From the NCBI GenBank assembly GCA_030638765.1, contig DAOWDZ010000233.1, positions 1 through 15,174 on the forward strand: a DNA stretch of 15,174 nucleotides, read 5' to 3'. Made by a program: the position numbers and the translations under genes. Below are positions 13,607-15,174 of the stretch, one piece after another. The notes beneath the pieces are model-generated. The model was given only the letters and a program-made list of their open reading frames with translations. It was not told the origin of the DNA and did no database searches. This stretch comes from Desulfocapsa sp. GTDB lineage: Bacteria; Desulfobacterota; Desulfobulbia; Desulfobulbales; Desulfocapsaceae. Each line of letters opens with the position of its first letter. Position 1 is the first letter of the stretch.

Positions 13607-14447
13607 AATGCAGTTTATTCCTTAAAATTGCAAAGTAATCCCGATCGGGAGAAATTATGAGTCGCAAAGGGTGTTTTGCAGCTTCAATTTTAAGTACGTC
13701 TCTGTCATCCATCTCCCATATCGGCTGTCCGTCAACAATTATTTGAGCCCTATGGTCTTCTCCTGGCTCAAGGCTTGTTCGCAGGCGACTGTGCGCGGGC
13801 AGAAGAACGGGGCGGGAACCGAGCATAAATGGGCAGATGGGTGTTACCAGAATAGAGGCTACTCCCGGATATACCAGTGGGCCACCAGCTGAGAGGTTGT
13901 AGGCCGTTGATCCTGTTGGCGTAGAGAAGATAAGACCATCGGCTTTGTAGGTTGTTATATATTCCTTGTCGGCTCGTGTTGAAAGCTGCAGTACACGATC
14001 CAGTGCTCCCTTGCTTATAACTGCTTCGTTAAGGGCATAACGGGATCTTCCTGTTTTTCCATTTTTTGTCAGAGATGCTTTGAGCATCATCCTGTTTTCA
14101 ATGGTGACTGATTCAGATATCAGCTCATCAACAGCGGCCAGTGCTTCCCCTTCAGTACGTTCTGTTAAAAAACCCAGATGGCCCATATTGATACCCAGCA
14201 CCGGGATAGAGTGACGGGCTGCCTGGTCAGCGACATGTAACAGGGTACCATCGCCTCCAAGGATAACGAGCACGTCCAGATCGTCACTAAGGGTATTAAT
14301 GGAAACGGCAATTTGTTGTTGTTTAAGCCTGTTTGCTATAACTTTTGCTAGCTCAGAAGCGGGGTCGTAATTTTTCTTAGTTACAATCCCCACATGTTTG
14401 AGTGAGAGGGAGATATTTGTGCGAAAGGCTTCTGAAAGTTGTGGCAT
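13593..14447 (-). CDS. nadK: NAD kinase
   Basis: A 284-residue cytoplasmic enzyme that phosphorylates NAD to NADP using ATP or polyphosphate. The signature GGDGT is at 64-68 (VLVILGGDGTLLHVAD). NMGHLGFL is at 88-94, the NE motif at 140-141 (ALNEAVI), and the glycine-rich TPTGSTAY at 176-183. The length is typical (E. coli 292 aa). The ATG is 5 nt after the proC stop (TGATTGATATG), and the only Shine-Dalgarno-like run (GGAAAA) lies inside the proC end. Translation is therefore probably coupled to proC. The pairing is sensible because ProC consumes NADPH or NADH. The gene converges with the response regulator gene, with 23 bp between the stop codons. Confidence 0.95.
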   Translation of the reverse strand: MPQLSEAFRTNISLSLKHVGIVTKKNYDPASELAKVIANRLKQQQIAVSINTLSDDLDVLVILGGDGTLLHVADQAARHSIPVLGINMGHLGFLTERTEGEALAAVDELISESVTIENRMMLKASLTKNGKTGRSRYALNEAVISKGALDRVLQLSTRADKEYITTYKADGLIFSTPTGSTAYNLSAGGPLVYPGVASILVTPICPFMLGSRPVLLPAHSRLRTSLEPGEDHRAQIIVDGQPIWEMDDRDVLKIEAAKHPLRLIISPDRDYFAILRNKLHWGIT

Positions 14448-14452
14448 ATCAA

Positions 14453-15174
14453 TCAGTTTTTTCCGAGTTCTTTGGAACGATCCACCGCAGCTTCAATAGC
14501 ATCCATAACAATTCCTTTGAATCCACTTCTCTCAAGAACATGCTGTGCCGCTATTGTTGTCCCGCCAGGAGATGTCACCATGGCTCGTAATTCTGCTGGA
14601 TGTTTCTGCGTTTCAATGAGAAGTTTCACTGAGCCTAGAATTGTTTGCAAGGCAAGCGTTTCAGCTGTGGGACGTGGTAATCCTGCTTTAATACCGGCGT
14701 CTATCATCGCGTCAGCAAAGGTGAACACATAGGCTGGGCCAGATCCTGAGAGCCCTGTAACTGCATCAAGTGCTGATTCGTCAAGGGCAACGGACTTCCC
14801 TATTTTATTTAAGATTTCTTCACACTGGAGCAGGTCATCAGCAGTTACATTTTTATTTCCACTGAATCCCGATGCTGCTTCAAGTACAAGTGCTGGTGTG
14901 TTTGGCATAACGCGTATTATTTTACAATCATCACGCTGAAGAGCTGATTCGTAAAAAGAGATGGGCAATCCTGCTGCAATGGTAATGATCAGATGCCCGG
15001 GGGTAACAAAAGTCTTACTTGACTCAAGGACAATACCCATGATTTGGGGTTTCACTGCAAGAATGATGGTTGCACAGCTATCCCAGAGCTCTTTGCTATC
15101 AGAAAAACCCCGAACACCATAAGTGGCCGTCATGTAGTTGCGACGTTCCTGATTCGGTTCTGCTATGGAGATAC
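14453..15174 (-). CDS. proC: Pyrroline-5-carboxylate reductase, C-terminal ~240 residues (runs off right edge)
   Basis: The last enzyme of proline synthesis, reducing pyrroline-5-carboxylate with NAD(P)H. The reading frame is open to the right edge, so about 30 residues including the N-terminal GxGxMG nucleotide-binding loop lie outside. Visible motifs are ILAVKPQ, IRVMPNTPAL, and the family signature running from VTGLSGSGPAYVF through DAMIDAGIKAGLP. MVTSPGGTTIAAQHVLE follows. An internal ATG at 15133 (MTATYGVRG) is not the start: the preceding in-frame codons (ISIAEPNQERRNY) match the end of the Rossmann beta-alpha-beta unit. The gene ends in LGKN-TGA and is followed 5 nt later by nadK. Confidence 0.95.
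   Translation of the reverse strand, partial: ISIAEPNQERRNYMTATYGVRGFSDSKELWDSCATIILAVKPQIMGIVLESSKTFVTPGHLIITIAAGLPISFYESALQRDDCKIIRVMPNTPALVLEAASGFSGNKNVTADDLLQCEEILNKIGKSVALDESALDAVTGLSGSGPAYVFTFADAMIDAGIKAGLPRPTAETLALQTILGSVKLLIETQKHPAELRAMVTSPGGTTIAAQHVLERSGFKGIVMDAIEAAVDRSKELGKN

Noticed and set aside
15131..15133. ATG at 15133 as the proC start
   Set aside because: The frame stays open upstream to the edge with Rossmann-fold-like sequence, so this methionine is internal.

Overview
The window looks like a chromosomal segment of a Gram-negative, moderately AT-rich bacterium. It carries lipoproteins with lipoboxes, an outer-membrane beta-barrel protein, a YafK-type periplasmic enzyme and an NtrC-type sigma-54 activator. 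The gene mix, and some short proteins whose style I recall from Desulfobulbales/Desulfuromonadales genomes, suggest Desulfobacterota (the former Deltaproteobacteria). That placement is inference. I see no rRNA, tRNA, CRISPR array, insertion sequence or prophage gene.

Layout. (1) 1-1478, minus: the N-terminal 492 codons of a large secreted protein of unknown function that runs off the left edge, with a near-consensus sigma-70 promoter at 1527-1556. (2) 1757-5820, minus: dinB (DNA polymerase IV), sppA (membrane-bound signal peptide peptidase) and a Gate-domain nucleoside-recognition membrane protein. The last two form an operon. (3) 5929-6588, plus: a Crp/Fnr-family regulator divergent from dinB, whose 3' end overlaps the convergent YafK-type L,D-transpeptidase-fold gene (6548-7477, minus) by 41 bp. 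(4) 7595-8143, minus: two small adjacent genes, one encoding a cysteine-rich zinc-ribbon-like protein. (5) 8214-10549, minus: four consecutive genes for exported proteins: a lipoprotein, a FlgO-like lipoprotein, a small outer-membrane beta-barrel and a small secreted six-cysteine protein. (6) 10661-11101, minus: thioredoxin 2 (trxC), divergent from (7) 11307-13569, plus: a PHP-domain phosphoesterase and an orphan sigma-54 response regulator. (8) 13593-15174, minus: nadK downstream of proC, with proC cut by the right edge.

Most of the window is ordinary housekeeping: translesion synthesis, membrane proteolysis, peptidoglycan-Lpp chemistry, thiol redox and NADP/proline metabolism. The least explained part is the envelope cluster at 8.2-10.5 kb. 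Its last gene encodes a small secreted protein with mirror-symmetric cysteine spacing, a Shine-Dalgarno-like sequence inside the reading frame and a perfect 12-bp AT hairpin over the signal-peptide codons. Other points worth checking are the nested inverted repeats around the promoter at 11.2 kb, the dyad between dinB and the Crp/Fnr gene, the 34-bp palindrome at 1717-1750, and the W-to-T change in the TrxC active site.
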